A DNA stretch of 64,000 nt, from the NCBI RefSeq assembly GCF_004526235.1, contig NZ_CP038159.1, positions 2,666,001 through 2,730,000 on the forward strand. Direction: 5' to 3'. The DNA is from Sphingobacterium sp. CZ-2. Its GTDB lineage: Bacteria; Bacteroidota; Bacteroidia; Sphingobacteriales; Sphingobacteriaceae. Shown here piece after piece: positions 25,814 to 35,020 of the stretch. A program made the position numbers and the translations under genes. The stretch's first letter is position 1; the number at the start of each line of letters is the position of its first letter. Below the pieces are notes generated by a model, which made no database searches, was not told the DNA's origin, and was given only the letters and a program-made list of their open reading frames with translations.

Positions 25814-25862
25814 TCCCCCCATTTATTATATCATTCTTTTACCATTTTATTTAAATACAACT

Positions 25863-27224
25863 ATGTTTTTAAAGAAGAAAAACATGTTGCTGTTGTTTAT
25901 TCTATGGATTGCAAATGCTGCCTCTGCGCAGGATCTGCAAGCGATCTGGGAGAACACCAAGCAATATTATAAAGGATTTGAGGAGAAAAAGCAAGGAATC
26001 TTATTGGCAAAACAGGATAGTCTAGCCCGCTTGCTACTTTATAAACCTCAGGTCCAAGTACAGTTTCAACAGGGCCTTAGTTCTGCTGAAGGTGGTACGG
26101 GTGCTTTTATACCTTTGGCGGGTATTGTCAATGTAAATGCCAGTGATGCTATTCAAGGTGATAAGCATCTTTTCAATCATTATTTATCCGGTATCATGAC
26201 CTGGGATTTTCTTCGTTTTGGGAAAAGGGATCTAGATAAACAGATTGGTCATGCCCAAGTTCGTCAATCCGTATTGGAGGAATCACTATTTGAACTTCAG
26301 CTCCAAGAGCAGTTGATCGCTCGATTTATGAACCTCCAGTATTTAGAGGTTATGGTGACTTGGTATACACAACAGCTAAAACACTATCGCCTGATGTTGT
26401 CCATTAGCCGAAACCTGGCGGAAGCTGGGATAAAACCTGCTGCGGATTCGCTGATCGCTAAATCTGCTTTACATCAGATGGAAAGCAATCTCACCCTGCT
26501 TCAAGGAAGAAAGGAGGGCGCAAAATTCTTATTGAAAGAGTTTATTGGGCAAGAGGTGGATTGGACCAATGATCAGAATGGGAGAAAATTCATGATGGTT
26601 GTCAATCGGATACCTCAAGATTCGCTTATCCATCCGGAAATCAACATGGAATTAGCGGCATTGAACCGATTAGCGTTAGATCAGCAACGGAATGAAAAGG
26701 AAAAATTACCCCGGTTCTTATTGCTCGGTGGTTTATCGAACCGTAGTTCCTCGATGAATTCGGCCGGGGAAATACGTACGAATTATGGGCAATTGTACGA
26801 TCGGTTTTCCAATAATTATTTTCTTGGTGTAGGAGTTACCTGGAACTTTCAGCAGTTTCTAAAAGGGGCTTCTGATAAAAAATATGCGCAAATAAAGTAT
26901 CAGGAAAAAAGCTATGCCACAGCATTATTGAAAGCCAAACAGGAGGCCGTTTCAGCCGATTTGGAAGCACAGGTACTTGCTGCAGAAACCAGTATGGACC
27001 TTGCGAGAAAAAGTATGCAAGATGCGGAAAAAGCACAGGAGATGTACCGCACGCGCTATGAGGGCGGGCTTATCAATCTGACGGAATTGTTGCAGGTTCA
27101 GGACATGCTTTTGCAAACCTCGCTCAAGGAAGTGAATGCCTATCGAGATTATTGGAAACTACTGATTTCTTGGAGTTATCAACGGGCTGATTTCAGCTTA
27201 TTTTTTAATCATTTCAACGGATAG
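25863..27224 (+). CDS. TolC-family outer membrane efflux protein
   Basis: Outer-membrane channel of a tripartite efflux pump. 453 residues with a Sec signal (LLLFILWIANAASA) and two long helical repeats typical of TolC/OprM. Visible features include the repeated alpha-helical hairpin regions and the closing segment QDAEKAQEMYRTRYEGGLINLTELLQ-like stretch (here split to its parts: RYEGGLINLTELLQVQDMLL). It lacks a lipobox Cys. It is the first gene of the efflux operon, 3 nt ahead of the RND pump, the reverse of the more usual adaptor-pump-channel order. Confidence 0.92.
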   Translation: MFLKKKNMLLLFILWIANAASAQDLQAIWENTKQYYKGFEEKKQGILLAKQDSLARLLLYKPQVQVQFQQGLSSAEGGTGAFIPLAGIVNVNASDAIQGDKHLFNHYLSGIMTWDFLRFGKRDLDKQIGHAQVRQSVLEESLFELQLQEQLIARFMNLQYLEVMVTWYTQQLKHYRLMLSISRNLAEAGIKPAADSLIAKSALHQMESNLTLLQGRKEGAKFLLKEFIGQEVDWTNDQNGRKFMMVVNRIPQDSLIHPEINMELAALNRLALDQQRNEKEKLPRFLLLGGLSNRSSSMNSAGEIRTNYGQLYDRFSNNYFLGVGVTWNFQQFLKGASDKKYAQIKYQEKSYATALLKAKQEAVSADLEAQVLAAETSMDLARKSMQDAEKAQEMYRTRYEGGLINLTELLQVQDMLLQTSLKEVNAYRDYWKLLISWSYQRADFSLFFNHFNG

Positions 27225-27227
27225 GAT

Positions 27228-30200
27228 ATGAATTTAATACGATTAGGCCTTCGAAAACCAATAGCTGTGATCATGTTCGTTCTTGCAGTTGTCTACTTTT
27301 CATGGCCAGTAATAAAAAAATTAAAAGTGGATATCTTTCCGGAGATTGAATCACCGGCCATGTACATTGCCATGCCCTATGGAGGGCTATCTCCAGCCTA
27401 TATGGATGGGTTTATGGCCAATGAATTTCAGAAGGTCCTACTTTTTGTGAATGGGGTCAAGGAGCTGGATTTTAAAAGTGTGCAGGGGCTTACGCTCATG
27501 AAGCTGACTTTCTATCCAGGAACCGATATGTCTCAAGCATCGGCAGAGATCAGTATGCAGGTTTCTAGGGCGATGGGCTTTCTTCCTGCGGGTGCAGTAC
27601 CACCGATGGTCGTTCGCTTTGATGCCAGTTCGCTACCCGTTGGTCAATTGGTCTTTGATTCCGATCAACATTCGGTAACAGAACTGCAAACCATGGCGAT
27701 CACCAAGATCCGACCCATGTTTGTTAATATCCCTGGGATTACCGCTCCGGCACCTTTTGGCGGGAACATGCGCAGTTTGGTGGTCAATATTGACCCTCAA
27801 CGGATGAAAGCGGCAGGATTAAATCCGGAGGAAATCACTTTGGCGATCACCAAGAATTCCATTCCATCTCCTGCGGGCAATGTTCGGATCGGTGATAAAA
27901 ACCTGATGGCGCCAATGAACAGTATTTCCTCCGGAATTTCAGAGTTCTTGGAAACTCCCATTAAAAAGGTAGCCGGAAGGACCATTTTTGTGGGCGATGT
28001 TGCTACTGTTATGGATGCTGCCGATCAGACAGTAGGCTATGCGGTTATCAATGGCAAACGATCGGTCTATCTCCCGATCATTAAAAAGCCGGATGCTTCT
28101 ACCTTAGATGCGGTGGAAAACCTCAAGAATGCCTTGCCCATGCTGGAAAATCTACTTCCCGATGGCGTCAAGATAAATTATGCGTTCGATCAATCGATCT
28201 ACATTGAAAGATCTTTGTCCAATTTGATTTTCGAAGGGGTGCTTGGCGCATTGTTAACCGGATTGATGGTGTTTTTGTTCCTTGGTGATCCTCGTGGCTC
28301 CTTGATCGTAATCCTGACGATTCCGATCGCTATCCTATCAAGTGTTATAACGCTCCATTTTTTCGGACAAAGCATTAATATCATGACGCTTTCGGGTTTA
28401 GCACTTTCGATCGGTATCCTGGTCGATGAGGCTACAGTGACCATAGAGAATATACACCAGCACCTGGAAATGGGGAAACAGAAGTCCCGAGCCATACTGG
28501 ATGCCCTGTTGGAAATATCCACTGCAAAATTGTTGATTCTGCTCAGTATCTTGGCCGTGCTCACCCCGGCCTTAATGATGGAAGGGATTCCTAGGGATAT
28601 GTTCATGCCTTTATCCATGGCGGTAGCATTTGCTATGATTGCTTCTTTTATCGCTTCGCAGACTTTTGTGCCCATCATGGCCAATTGGATCATGAAGTTT
28701 AAACCTCATAAAAGGAAAAAGAAATCCTTTTTGGATAAGCTATCAATCCGGTACCAATACCATCTGCGCCGAGGTTTTAAGAACTCAGGCTGGAGGATTG
28801 CGGGATATTTTTCTGTTGCCAGTTTATTATTGGTATTGACCATAAGCATGTTGGGAACCGAGATCATGCCTAAATCTGAAGGAGGTGATTTCCAGTTGAG
28901 GATTCGGATGCCAAATGGGACCAGATTAGAACGTACCGAAGAAACCGTAAAACAAATGACCCGAAGCATTCAAGAAGCTTTGCCGGCAAACAGCCTGAAA
29001 ATCAGTTCCGCTTTCATTGGGATGCACCCTTCTGCAAATCCTATCAATCCTATCTTCCTATTTACCAATAGTACGGGCGAAGCGGTGCTGCAGCTTTCCA
29101 TGGATAAAAAGAAATTGGAAATGGGTACCGATGAGTTTAAAGAATTTGTTCGGAACCATTTGAAAGAGCGCTATCCAGCAGTCAATTTTAATTTTGAACC
29201 CATTGAATTGATGGAAAAAATCATTAGCCAAGGGTCGATGAGTCCAGTTGAGGTCAAGGTAAGTGCAGGTCAATTGAAAACGGCTGCTAAGCATGCGCAA
29301 AAGATTAAAGACTTGATGGCCGAGTATCCTTTTATTAGGGATCTCCAGATTGCAGAGCCCATTAACTATCCTAGTATTGATATCAAGATCGACCGGAAAC
29401 GATTGGCGGATTTTGATCTGACGGTTCAGGAGGTTTCCCGAAATATTTCTGCTACGACATCTTCCACCCGGTTTACCGATAAGAATTTATGGGTAGATCC
29501 ACGGTCAGGACTGGTGTTCCAGGTACAGGTTCAGGTGCCGGAAAATCTTATCCAAACTGTAGAGGATCTGAAGGCCATTCCTGTGAAAAAGGGCAGTTCC
29601 TTTCCTTTGTTGGCCGATATCGCAACGATTACGGCAAAGGAAATGCCGGCGCAGGTTAATCGTCGGGGACCGAATCGCTATGTGAGTATCATCGCTGATG
29701 TACATGAAAAAGATCTGGGTGCTGCCAATAGGATGATAAATGAAGTATTGGAAAAGGTAGGCGAACCAGAAAAGGGTGTTCGTGTTTGGAAGGAAGGATC
29801 AACAGTCTTGTTGGAGGAGACATTAATGGGGTTATTATCGGGTTTGTCCATCGCCATCGTGTTGATTTTCTTTATGATGTCGGCCTATTACCAATCGCTT
29901 CGAATAGCTCTTATTATATTGACCGTTGTACCAGCGGTGATCGCGGGGAGCGGGCTGATGATTTGGATAGGGGGAAGTACCTTGAATCTGCAATCCTATA
30001 TGGGGATCATTATGTCCATTGGGGTATCGATTTCGAATGCAGTGTTATTGGTGAATCAGGCAGAATGGAATCGGAAGAAATTGAATTTATCTGCTTCTAG
30101 CGCAGTACTATTATCAGCAAGGTCTCGTTTTCGTCCCATTCTGATGACAGCTATGGCCATGCTTGGCGGTATGTTGCCTATGGCATTGGGAATGGGCGAT

Positions 30201-30374
30201 GGCGGTGAACAGGTGGCGCCATTGGGTCAAGCCGTGATTGGCGGTCTGTTAAGTTCTACCGTGGTCATTCTTCTGATTCTACCGATGATCTTCGGGAAGA
30301 TCATGAAAAAAGCAAGCTATATGGATCCATCGCTGGATCCTGAGGATTTGAATAGTAAATTTTATGAAGGTTAA
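27228..30374 (+). CDS. RND-type efflux pump (AcrB/HAE-1-like)
   Basis: Proton-driven inner-membrane transporter of 1048 residues, the full RND length. The first TM (PIAVIMFVLAVVYFSW) precedes the porter domain with VDIFPEIESPAMYI. TM4 carries the proton-relay pair as LVDEATVTIENI, where Asp-Glu replaces the usual Asp-Asp. The late region FRPILMTAMAMLGGMLPMALG matches TM10-11 of the family. No Met-triad signature of Cu/Ag pumps was identified, so the substrate is unassigned. It is coupled to the adaptor by an 11-nt overlap. Confidence 0.94.
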   Translation: MNLIRLGLRKPIAVIMFVLAVVYFSWPVIKKLKVDIFPEIESPAMYIAMPYGGLSPAYMDGFMANEFQKVLLFVNGVKELDFKSVQGLTLMKLTFYPGTDMSQASAEISMQVSRAMGFLPAGAVPPMVVRFDASSLPVGQLVFDSDQHSVTELQTMAITKIRPMFVNIPGITAPAPFGGNMRSLVVNIDPQRMKAAGLNPEEITLAITKNSIPSPAGNVRIGDKNLMAPMNSISSGISEFLETPIKKVAGRTIFVGDVATVMDAADQTVGYAVINGKRSVYLPIIKKPDASTLDAVENLKNALPMLENLLPDGVKINYAFDQSIYIERSLSNLIFEGVLGALLTGLMVFLFLGDPRGSLIVILTIPIAILSSVITLHFFGQSINIMTLSGLALSIGILVDEATVTIENIHQHLEMGKQKSRAILDALLEISTAKLLILLSILAVLTPALMMEGIPRDMFMPLSMAVAFAMIASFIASQTFVPIMANWIMKFKPHKRKKKSFLDKLSIRYQYHLRRGFKNSGWRIAGYFSVASLLLVLTISMLGTEIMPKSEGGDFQLRIRMPNGTRLERTEETVKQMTRSIQEALPANSLKISSAFIGMHPSANPINPIFLFTNSTGEAVLQLSMDKKKLEMGTDEFKEFVRNHLKERYPAVNFNFEPIELMEKIISQGSMSPVEVKVSAGQLKTAAKHAQKIKDLMAEYPFIRDLQIAEPINYPSIDIKIDRKRLADFDLTVQEVSRNISATTSSTRFTDKNLWVDPRSGLVFQVQVQVPENLIQTVEDLKAIPVKKGSSFPLLADIATITAKEMPAQVNRRGPNRYVSIIADVHEKDLGAANRMINEVLEKVGEPEKGVRVWKEGSTVLLEETLMGLLSGLSIAIVLIFFMMSAYYQSLRIALIILTVVPAVIAGSGLMIWIGGSTLNLQSYMGIIMSIGVSISNAVLLVNQAEWNRKKLNLSASSAVLLSARSRFRPILMTAMAMLGGMLPMALGMGDGGEQVAPLGQAVIGGLLSSTVVILLILPMIFGKIMKKASYMDPSLDPEDLNSKFYEG

Positions 30375-31458
30375 AAACATGAAAATAGTATATTTTTTTG
30401 CAGGCATTTTGCTATTAGCTGGATGCCAGGCTCCGAGCAAAGAACCCAATAAGGAGCAAGTTCACCAGGCATTGAAAGTGGAGGTTATACAACCTGAGAA
30501 CCTTCATCCATCCTTTATCCTGAAATTACCAGGCGCCTTGGAACCCAATGAAAGTTTGGATGTGTATGCCAAGGTGAAGGGATTTGTAAAAAGGATTCAT
30601 GTAGATGTTGGGGATAAGGTGCGTAAGGGACAGGTTTTAGCGACGCTGGAAGCGCCCGAAATGGATCTGCAATCTACCGCAGATTTAGCGAGATCGCAAC
30701 AACTGGAGGCGAATCTTGCGGTAAGTAAACAACGATATGAGCGGATTCGGAAAGTTTCCCAGAATCAGCCAGGTGCGGTTTCTGCACTGGAATTGGAACA
30801 GGCTTATGGGAATTTATTGCGGGATAGTTCGGCAGTTCAGGAAAGTAGATTTTCACATCGAAAAACTGCACAACTTAAAGAATATCTGGTAGTGAGGGCA
30901 CCTTTTTCCGGCATTATTACCAGCCGAAATTATTCTATTGGTGCACTGATTGGAGATACGGGTATACCTATCTTCCGTTTGGTGGAAAACGACAGGCTTA
31001 AATTAAAGGTTACCGTTCCTGAAGTTCATGCACAAGCTATTTCGGATAGTACAAGGGCAGTCTTTTCCGTGTTGGGTTTGCCAGAAAGTAGTTTTGAAGC
31101 ACGGGTGAAGCGGAATGCGAAGGTGATCGATCCAGTGACAAAGGCCTTGGCCCTGGAATTTGAAATTCCTAATCAGGACGGGAGATTGAATGGTGGGGAT
31201 TATGCGGATGTGCAGCTGCATTTGAGGAGAGAGAGGCCTACTTTTTTTGTACCACAGCAGTCGGTAATACATAGTCAATCGGGGATTTTTGTTTTAGGGT
31301 TGAATGATCGGCAAGAAGTGCAGCGTATTCCAGTTAAAATTGGACAGGAGCTGGATGGGAAGGTGGAGATCTTTGCCAACCTAACAGGGGAAGAAGTTTT
31401 ATTGAAAAAGGCTTCCGAAGAAATAATTAATGGTCAAAAAGTTCAGATATTAAAATAA
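30364..31458 (+). CDS. RND periplasmic adaptor subunit (membrane-fusion lipoprotein)
   Basis: Links the RND pump and the TolC channel. 364 residues from the ATG at 30364, which overlaps the pump stop by 11 nt; an alternative ATG at 30379 removes the overlap. The lipobox ILLLAGCQ makes it a lipoprotein. The biotinyl-lipoyl-like halves are GFVKRIHVDVGDKVRKGQVLATLEAPE and VRAPFSGIITSRNYSIGALIG-type segments (cited in part), flanking a coiled-coil hairpin (about 95-150). A beta-barrel and membrane-proximal domain follow. Confidence 0.93.
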   Translation: MKVKNMKIVYFFAGILLLAGCQAPSKEPNKEQVHQALKVEVIQPENLHPSFILKLPGALEPNESLDVYAKVKGFVKRIHVDVGDKVRKGQVLATLEAPEMDLQSTADLARSQQLEANLAVSKQRYERIRKVSQNQPGAVSALELEQAYGNLLRDSSAVQESRFSHRKTAQLKEYLVVRAPFSGIITSRNYSIGALIGDTGIPIFRLVENDRLKLKVTVPEVHAQAISDSTRAVFSVLGLPESSFEARVKRNAKVIDPVTKALALEFEIPNQDGRLNGGDYADVQLHLRRERPTFFVPQQSVIHSQSGIFVLGLNDRQEVQRIPVKIGQELDGKVEIFANLTGEEVLLKKASEEIINGQKVQILK

Positions 31459-31476
31459 TCTATAGAAATTTAAATA

Positions 31477-32121
31477 ATGAAAAAGTTAAATCTAAGTATC
31501 GTTGCGTTGGCAATGGTTTTCATGACTTGGTCATGTGGAAATGCGGAAAACAATAAGGGAAGTGTTTCAAAGGATTCCTTGGGGAATGAGGATGTGGAAC
31601 AGGTTGCGGGTGCGGAAGCAGCAGGGATGGAAGCTGGCCAGGTGGAAGGGCATGCTAAGGGGCAAGTGGAAGGGCAAGTGGAGGGCCAAGCGGTTTCAGA
31701 TATGCAGGCCAGCTTTAAGAATATCAATGGCGAGACCGTTTCGTTAAAGGATTTGAAAGGGAAAGTTGTTGTGATGAATTTTTGGGCGACTTGGTGTCCG
31801 CCATGTATTAGAGAGTTGCCTTCTCTTCAAAAATTAAGTAAGGAGCTTGCTGGTAAAAAGGATATTGTTTTTATGGCTATTGAAGTGGATCAAGATATCG
31901 ATAAGGCAGCAAAATTTATGGCTAAGAATAAATATACACTTCCTTTGTATACGTTGGATTCGCCTTTGCCGGCAGAGTTGGCTAGTGAATCTATTCCGGT
32001 TACTGTGGTGTTGGCAAAGAATGGTGATATTGTAGGAAAGCATGTGGGGATGATGGATTTTGGAAGTGAAAAACTGAAACAGGGTTTGATTGATCTGACG
32101 AAAGAGAATATCAGGAAGTAG
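31477..32121 (+). CDS. TlpA-like thioredoxin-fold lipoprotein
   Basis: A periplasmic or membrane-anchored thiol-disulfide protein. 214 residues with lipobox MTWSC, an acidic/Gly linker, and a thioredoxin domain (about 75-210) with WATWCPPCIRELP as the CxxC active site. The cis-Pro loop is seen as SIPVTVVL. The linker (54-73) consists of four-residue repeats GQVE/GHAK/GQVE/GQVE/GQAV encoded by a 12-bp tandem repeat. It follows the efflux adaptor by 18 nt and is probably in the same operon. Its redox partner is unknown. Confidence 0.92.
   Translation: MKKLNLSIVALAMVFMTWSCGNAENNKGSVSKDSLGNEDVEQVAGAEAAGMEAGQVEGHAKGQVEGQVEGQAVSDMQASFKNINGETVSLKDLKGKVVVMNFWATWCPPCIRELPSLQKLSKELAGKKDIVFMAIEVDQDIDKAAKFMAKNKYTLPLYTLDSPLPAELASESIPVTVVLAKNGDIVGKHVGMMDFGSEKLKQGLIDLTKENIRK
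31636..31695 (+). repeat. 12-bp tandem repeat encoding the TlpA linker
   Basis: Five consecutive 12-bp units of the form GGGCAAGTGGAA (31636, 31648, 31660, 31672, 31684) encode a flexible Gly/Glu/Gln linker between the lipid anchor and the thioredoxin domain. The units differ by a few bases. Such in-frame repeats can change in number by slippage. Confidence 0.8.
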
Positions 32122-32137
32122 GTTGTTGGGAGACGCC

Positions 32138-32290
32138 GCGTCATTGCGATCCTTCGCGTCATGGTTAACCTTCGCGTCATTGCGAGGAGGTACGACGAAG
32201 CAATCTTTACACTAATCGAAAGATTGCTTCGTTCCTCGCAATGACGTATTACCTCGCAATGACGTAATTCCTCCCATTGACACAGTCCCT
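32138..32290. repeat. Interspersed repeat family A, full palindromic copy plus flanking fragments
   Basis: The core palindrome spans 32175-32246. The outer stem is CGTCATTGCGAGGA with TCCTCGCAATGACG; the inner 13-bp stem is CGAAGCAATCTTT with AAAGATTGCTTCG. Partial arms precede it (32138-32170) and follow it (near 32250-32290). It lies between the TlpA-like gene and the pst promoter region and may also terminate the efflux transcript. Confidence 0.9.
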
Positions 32291-32304
32291 CCCAATGCCC
32301 CTTA

Positions 32305-32395
32305 TTAATATTCTATTAATAACTTTTTTACATTCCTCTAACATAAATCCAAACACACAAGGATACGTTAATAATCCCTTAACATTGTGTTAATA
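32305..32395 (+). promoter_or_regulatory. PHO-box-like direct repeats upstream of pstS
   Basis: Hexamers of the TTAAYA type recur every 11 bp: TTAATA 32305, TTAATA 32316, TTTACA 32327, CTAACA 32338, and a second set TTAATA 32368, TTAACA 32379, TTAATA 32390. Eleven-bp direct repeats with about 5-bp spacers are the architecture recognised by PhoB/PhoP response regulators. The second set ends 22 nt before the pstS ATG. The region is AT-rich, so chance matches are possible, but the regular phase is hard to ignore. Confidence 0.6.
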
Positions 32396-32417
32396 TTGAT
32401 TTGTCAATTTTGTGGGG

Positions 32418-33293
32418 ATGAAAAAAAGGTCTTTAATAGAGGGGACAATAATTTGCCTCTTAGGAGTTTTAAGTTTAACTAGCTGTAGTAACAACACGAA
32501 CTCCATTAAAATGAAAGGATCGGATACGGAGGTTAACCTAGCTGTTAATCTTGCGGAGAACTTTACCAAACTAGATCCAACTTTTAGCATAGCGATTTCC
32601 GGTGGTGGTTCAGGATTAGGAATTACATCCTTGATGAATGGCCAAGCTGACATTGCCAATTCTTCTCGCCCCTTATCGGAGGAAGAAAAGCAACAGTTCA
32701 AAGATTTGAACATTGCGATCAAAACAGTCGTATTCGCAGAGGATGCCACCGCTTTTGTGGTCCATAAAGACCTTCCTTTGGATGAAATCGACACAGAAAC
32801 CTTATCAAAAATCCTTTCTGGTGAGATTAAAAATTGGTCTGAAATAACAGAATTCAAATATCCCATCAATATTTACGGTAGACAGAGCAGTTCTGGTACC
32901 CACTCCTTCGTCAAGAAAAAATTGAAGATTGAGTTCACCAATGCTGCCAAAGAAATGACGGGGAATGCCCAGATTTTGGAAGGTGTTAAAGCTGACAAAA
33001 CGGGGATTGGATATGTTGGTGCCGGATATGTTGCCCATGATCCTTCCGCTAGTCAAGGTGTTAAGATTCTGAAAATCAAAGATAAAGAGGGGCTGGGTGC
33101 CATCTCGCCTTTAGATCAGAGCGCCATCAATGCCGGTACGTATTTTTTCCAAAGACCATTATATCAATTTATCCTCGCTGATTCCTGGGAGAAAGTCCGT
33201 CCGTTCATCAATTTCGAACGTAGTGAATCTGGACGACAGTTGATTTCAGACCATGGTTATTACATCCTAGAAAATCAAAAAAATGAAATATAA
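32418..33293 (+). CDS. pstS: Phosphate ABC transporter substrate-binding protein
   Basis: Captures phosphate for the PstCAB importer. 291 residues from the ATG at 32418; a GTG two codons upstream is also in frame. It is a lipoprotein (lipobox SLTSC). PBP-like features are GSDTEVNL, SGGGSGLGI, SSRPLSEEEKQ and YGRQSSSGTHSFVKKKL, where the SSGT loop binds phosphate. It overlaps pstC by 11 nt (ATGAAATATAA). Confidence 0.95.
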   Translation: MKKRSLIEGTIICLLGVLSLTSCSNNTNSIKMKGSDTEVNLAVNLAENFTKLDPTFSIAISGGGSGLGITSLMNGQADIANSSRPLSEEEKQQFKDLNIAIKTVVFAEDATAFVVHKDLPLDEIDTETLSKILSGEIKNWSEITEFKYPINIYGRQSSSGTHSFVKKKLKIEFTNAAKEMTGNAQILEGVKADKTGIGYVGAGYVAHDPSASQGVKILKIKDKEGLGAISPLDQSAINAGTYFFQRPLYQFILADSWEKVRPFINFERSESGRQLISDHGYYILENQKNEI

Positions 33294-34173
33294 GGCTAGA
33301 CTTTCGCTAGATGTTGTTTTTAAATACATTTTTAAAGCAACAGGATTTTTGGTATTGGCGCTTTTAGGCGGAATCCTTGCCATGTTGATCTATAATTCCT
33401 TTTCCTTCTTCCTGGATGTAAAACCTTTGGATTTTATCACCGGTATGGAATGGAATCCAACTGGGAAAGTTCCAAAATACGGTATGTTACCTTTGATCAT
33501 CAGCACCACCATCGTTACGTTTGGCGCCATGATCATCGCCATTCCACTAGGTATTGGTACAGCCGCTTTTATTGCGGAATATGCCAGTCCAAGATTGAAG
33601 AACATTCTTAAACCGACCATTGAAATGTTGGCCGCCATACCATCCGTTGTAATCGGATTCTTGGGTATTGTGGTGGTAAGTCCAGGAATCGCCAGTTTAG
33701 CCGATCTTTCCAACGGATTGAATGCGTTGAATGGTGCTATCCTGTTGGCAGTAATGGCCCTTCCAACCATTATTACCGTAGCAGAAGATGCTATACACGC
33801 AGTGCCAAAAACATATAAAGAAGCAAGTTATGGGGTTGGAGCCACCAAATGGCAAACTTTATTGAATGTGGTTATTCCAGCAGCTGCCCCAGGTATTATT
33901 GCTGCAGTGATGTTGGGCGTCGGACGTGCCATAGGTGAAACCATGACGGTATTGATGGCCACAGGAAATGCCTCCATTTTACCGAGCAGCATGTTCGATT
34001 CCGTAAAAACAATGACGGCAACCATTGCCATTGAGATGGGAGAGGTGCCTTATCAAACTACCCATTATTTCGCACTATACGCCATTGCCACGGTATTATT
34101 CATCATGACCTTGGGCGCGAATCTATTGGGAGAATATTTTATTAACCGTTTCAGAAAGTACCATGCGCAATAA
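33283..34173 (+). CDS. pstC: Phosphate ABC transporter permease PstC
   Basis: Inner-membrane permease subunit of 296 residues with six hydrophobic segments. The permease EAA-type loop YKEASYGVGATKWQTLLNVV contacts PstB, and PSVVIGFLGIVVVSPG is typical of PstC. It overlaps pstS and pstA by 11 nt each, so translation of the operon is tightly coupled. Confidence 0.95.
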   Translation: MKYKARLSLDVVFKYIFKATGFLVLALLGGILAMLIYNSFSFFLDVKPLDFITGMEWNPTGKVPKYGMLPLIISTTIVTFGAMIIAIPLGIGTAAFIAEYASPRLKNILKPTIEMLAAIPSVVIGFLGIVVVSPGIASLADLSNGLNALNGAILLAVMALPTIITVAEDAIHAVPKTYKEASYGVGATKWQTLLNVVIPAAAPGIIAAVMLGVGRAIGETMTVLMATGNASILPSSMFDSVKTMTATIAIEMGEVPYQTTHYFALYAIATVLFIMTLGANLLGEYFINRFRKYHAQ

Positions 34174-35020
34174 GACTTTTAGATTTTCCAGTATCATTGA
34201 ATGGGGTACTTTATTGATCAGTACCTTATTGGTATGTTTCTTTTTGGTTGTTGTACTTTGGGAAATCATTTCCAAAGGGTCTAGCGTCCTATCCTGGGAT
34301 TTCGTGACGCAGGTTCCATCGGAAGGTATGACCAAAGGTGGAATAATAACTCCGATCATCGGTACGGTTTTGCTGACCTTGATCACCTCTATCTTTGCCA
34401 TTCCTTTTGGGGTCTGTTGTGCCATTTATCTCCATGAATATGCGGAAGATAATTGGTTGACCCGTACCATTAGAGCATCCATCCGTAACTTATCGGGAGT
34501 GCCTTCCATTATTTATGGTTTATTCGGTTTGGCTTTATTTGTTCAGGCTTTACAATTCGGTACTTCTTTGGTTGCAGCAGGTCTTACGTTGGGATTATTA
34601 TCCTTACCCTATATCATCACGACAACGGAAGAAGCATTGATGCGTATCCCGAACAGTACACGTGAAGCAGCATTGGCCGTTGGTGCCACTAAATTTGAGA
34701 CTATAAAAGATGTTGTTCTTCCTTCGGCCATGTCGGGGATCCTTACAGGGGTTGTATTGACCTTATCCAGAGCAGCAGGAGAGACCGCACCCATCCTTTT
34801 TACAGGTGCAGCTTTTTATATCAATGGAACCTCCGGTTTCATCAATCAGGAATTTATGGCATTGCCTTACCATTTATACATGTTGTCTACCCAGCATCAG
34901 TCTATCGAAGAGGTTCGTCCGATTGCTTATGGTACAGCCTTGGTATTAATCATTGTGGTTTTTCTTTTGAACCTAACCGCATTTTGCATTCGTTACAAGT
35001 ACAGAAAAAATGAAAACTAA
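34163..35020 (+). CDS. pstA: Phosphate ABC transporter permease PstA
   Basis: Second permease subunit, 285 residues, with six hydrophobic segments. It has GVPSIIYGLFGLALFV and the EAA loop STREAALAVGATKFETI. The start overlaps the pstC stop by 11 nt (ATGCGCAATAA), and its end overlaps pstB by 11 nt. Confidence 0.95.
   Translation: MRNKTFRFSSIIEWGTLLISTLLVCFFLVVVLWEIISKGSSVLSWDFVTQVPSEGMTKGGIITPIIGTVLLTLITSIFAIPFGVCCAIYLHEYAEDNWLTRTIRASIRNLSGVPSIIYGLFGLALFVQALQFGTSLVAAGLTLGLLSLPYIITTTEEALMRIPNSTREAALAVGATKFETIKDVVLPSAMSGILTGVVLTLSRAAGETAPILFTGAAFYINGTSGFINQEFMALPYHLYMLSTQHQSIEEVRPIAYGTALVLIIVVFLLNLTAFCIRYKYRKNEN

Noticed and set aside
28199..28693. Antisense open frame of about 164 codons inside the RND pump gene
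   Set aside because: The RND protein has full length and clear family motifs; the opposing frame has no motif or promoter support.
31470..31727. Antisense Cys/Pro/Ser-rich frame at the TlpA gene
   Set aside because: It is the reverse translation of the tandem repeat linker and has no independent support.
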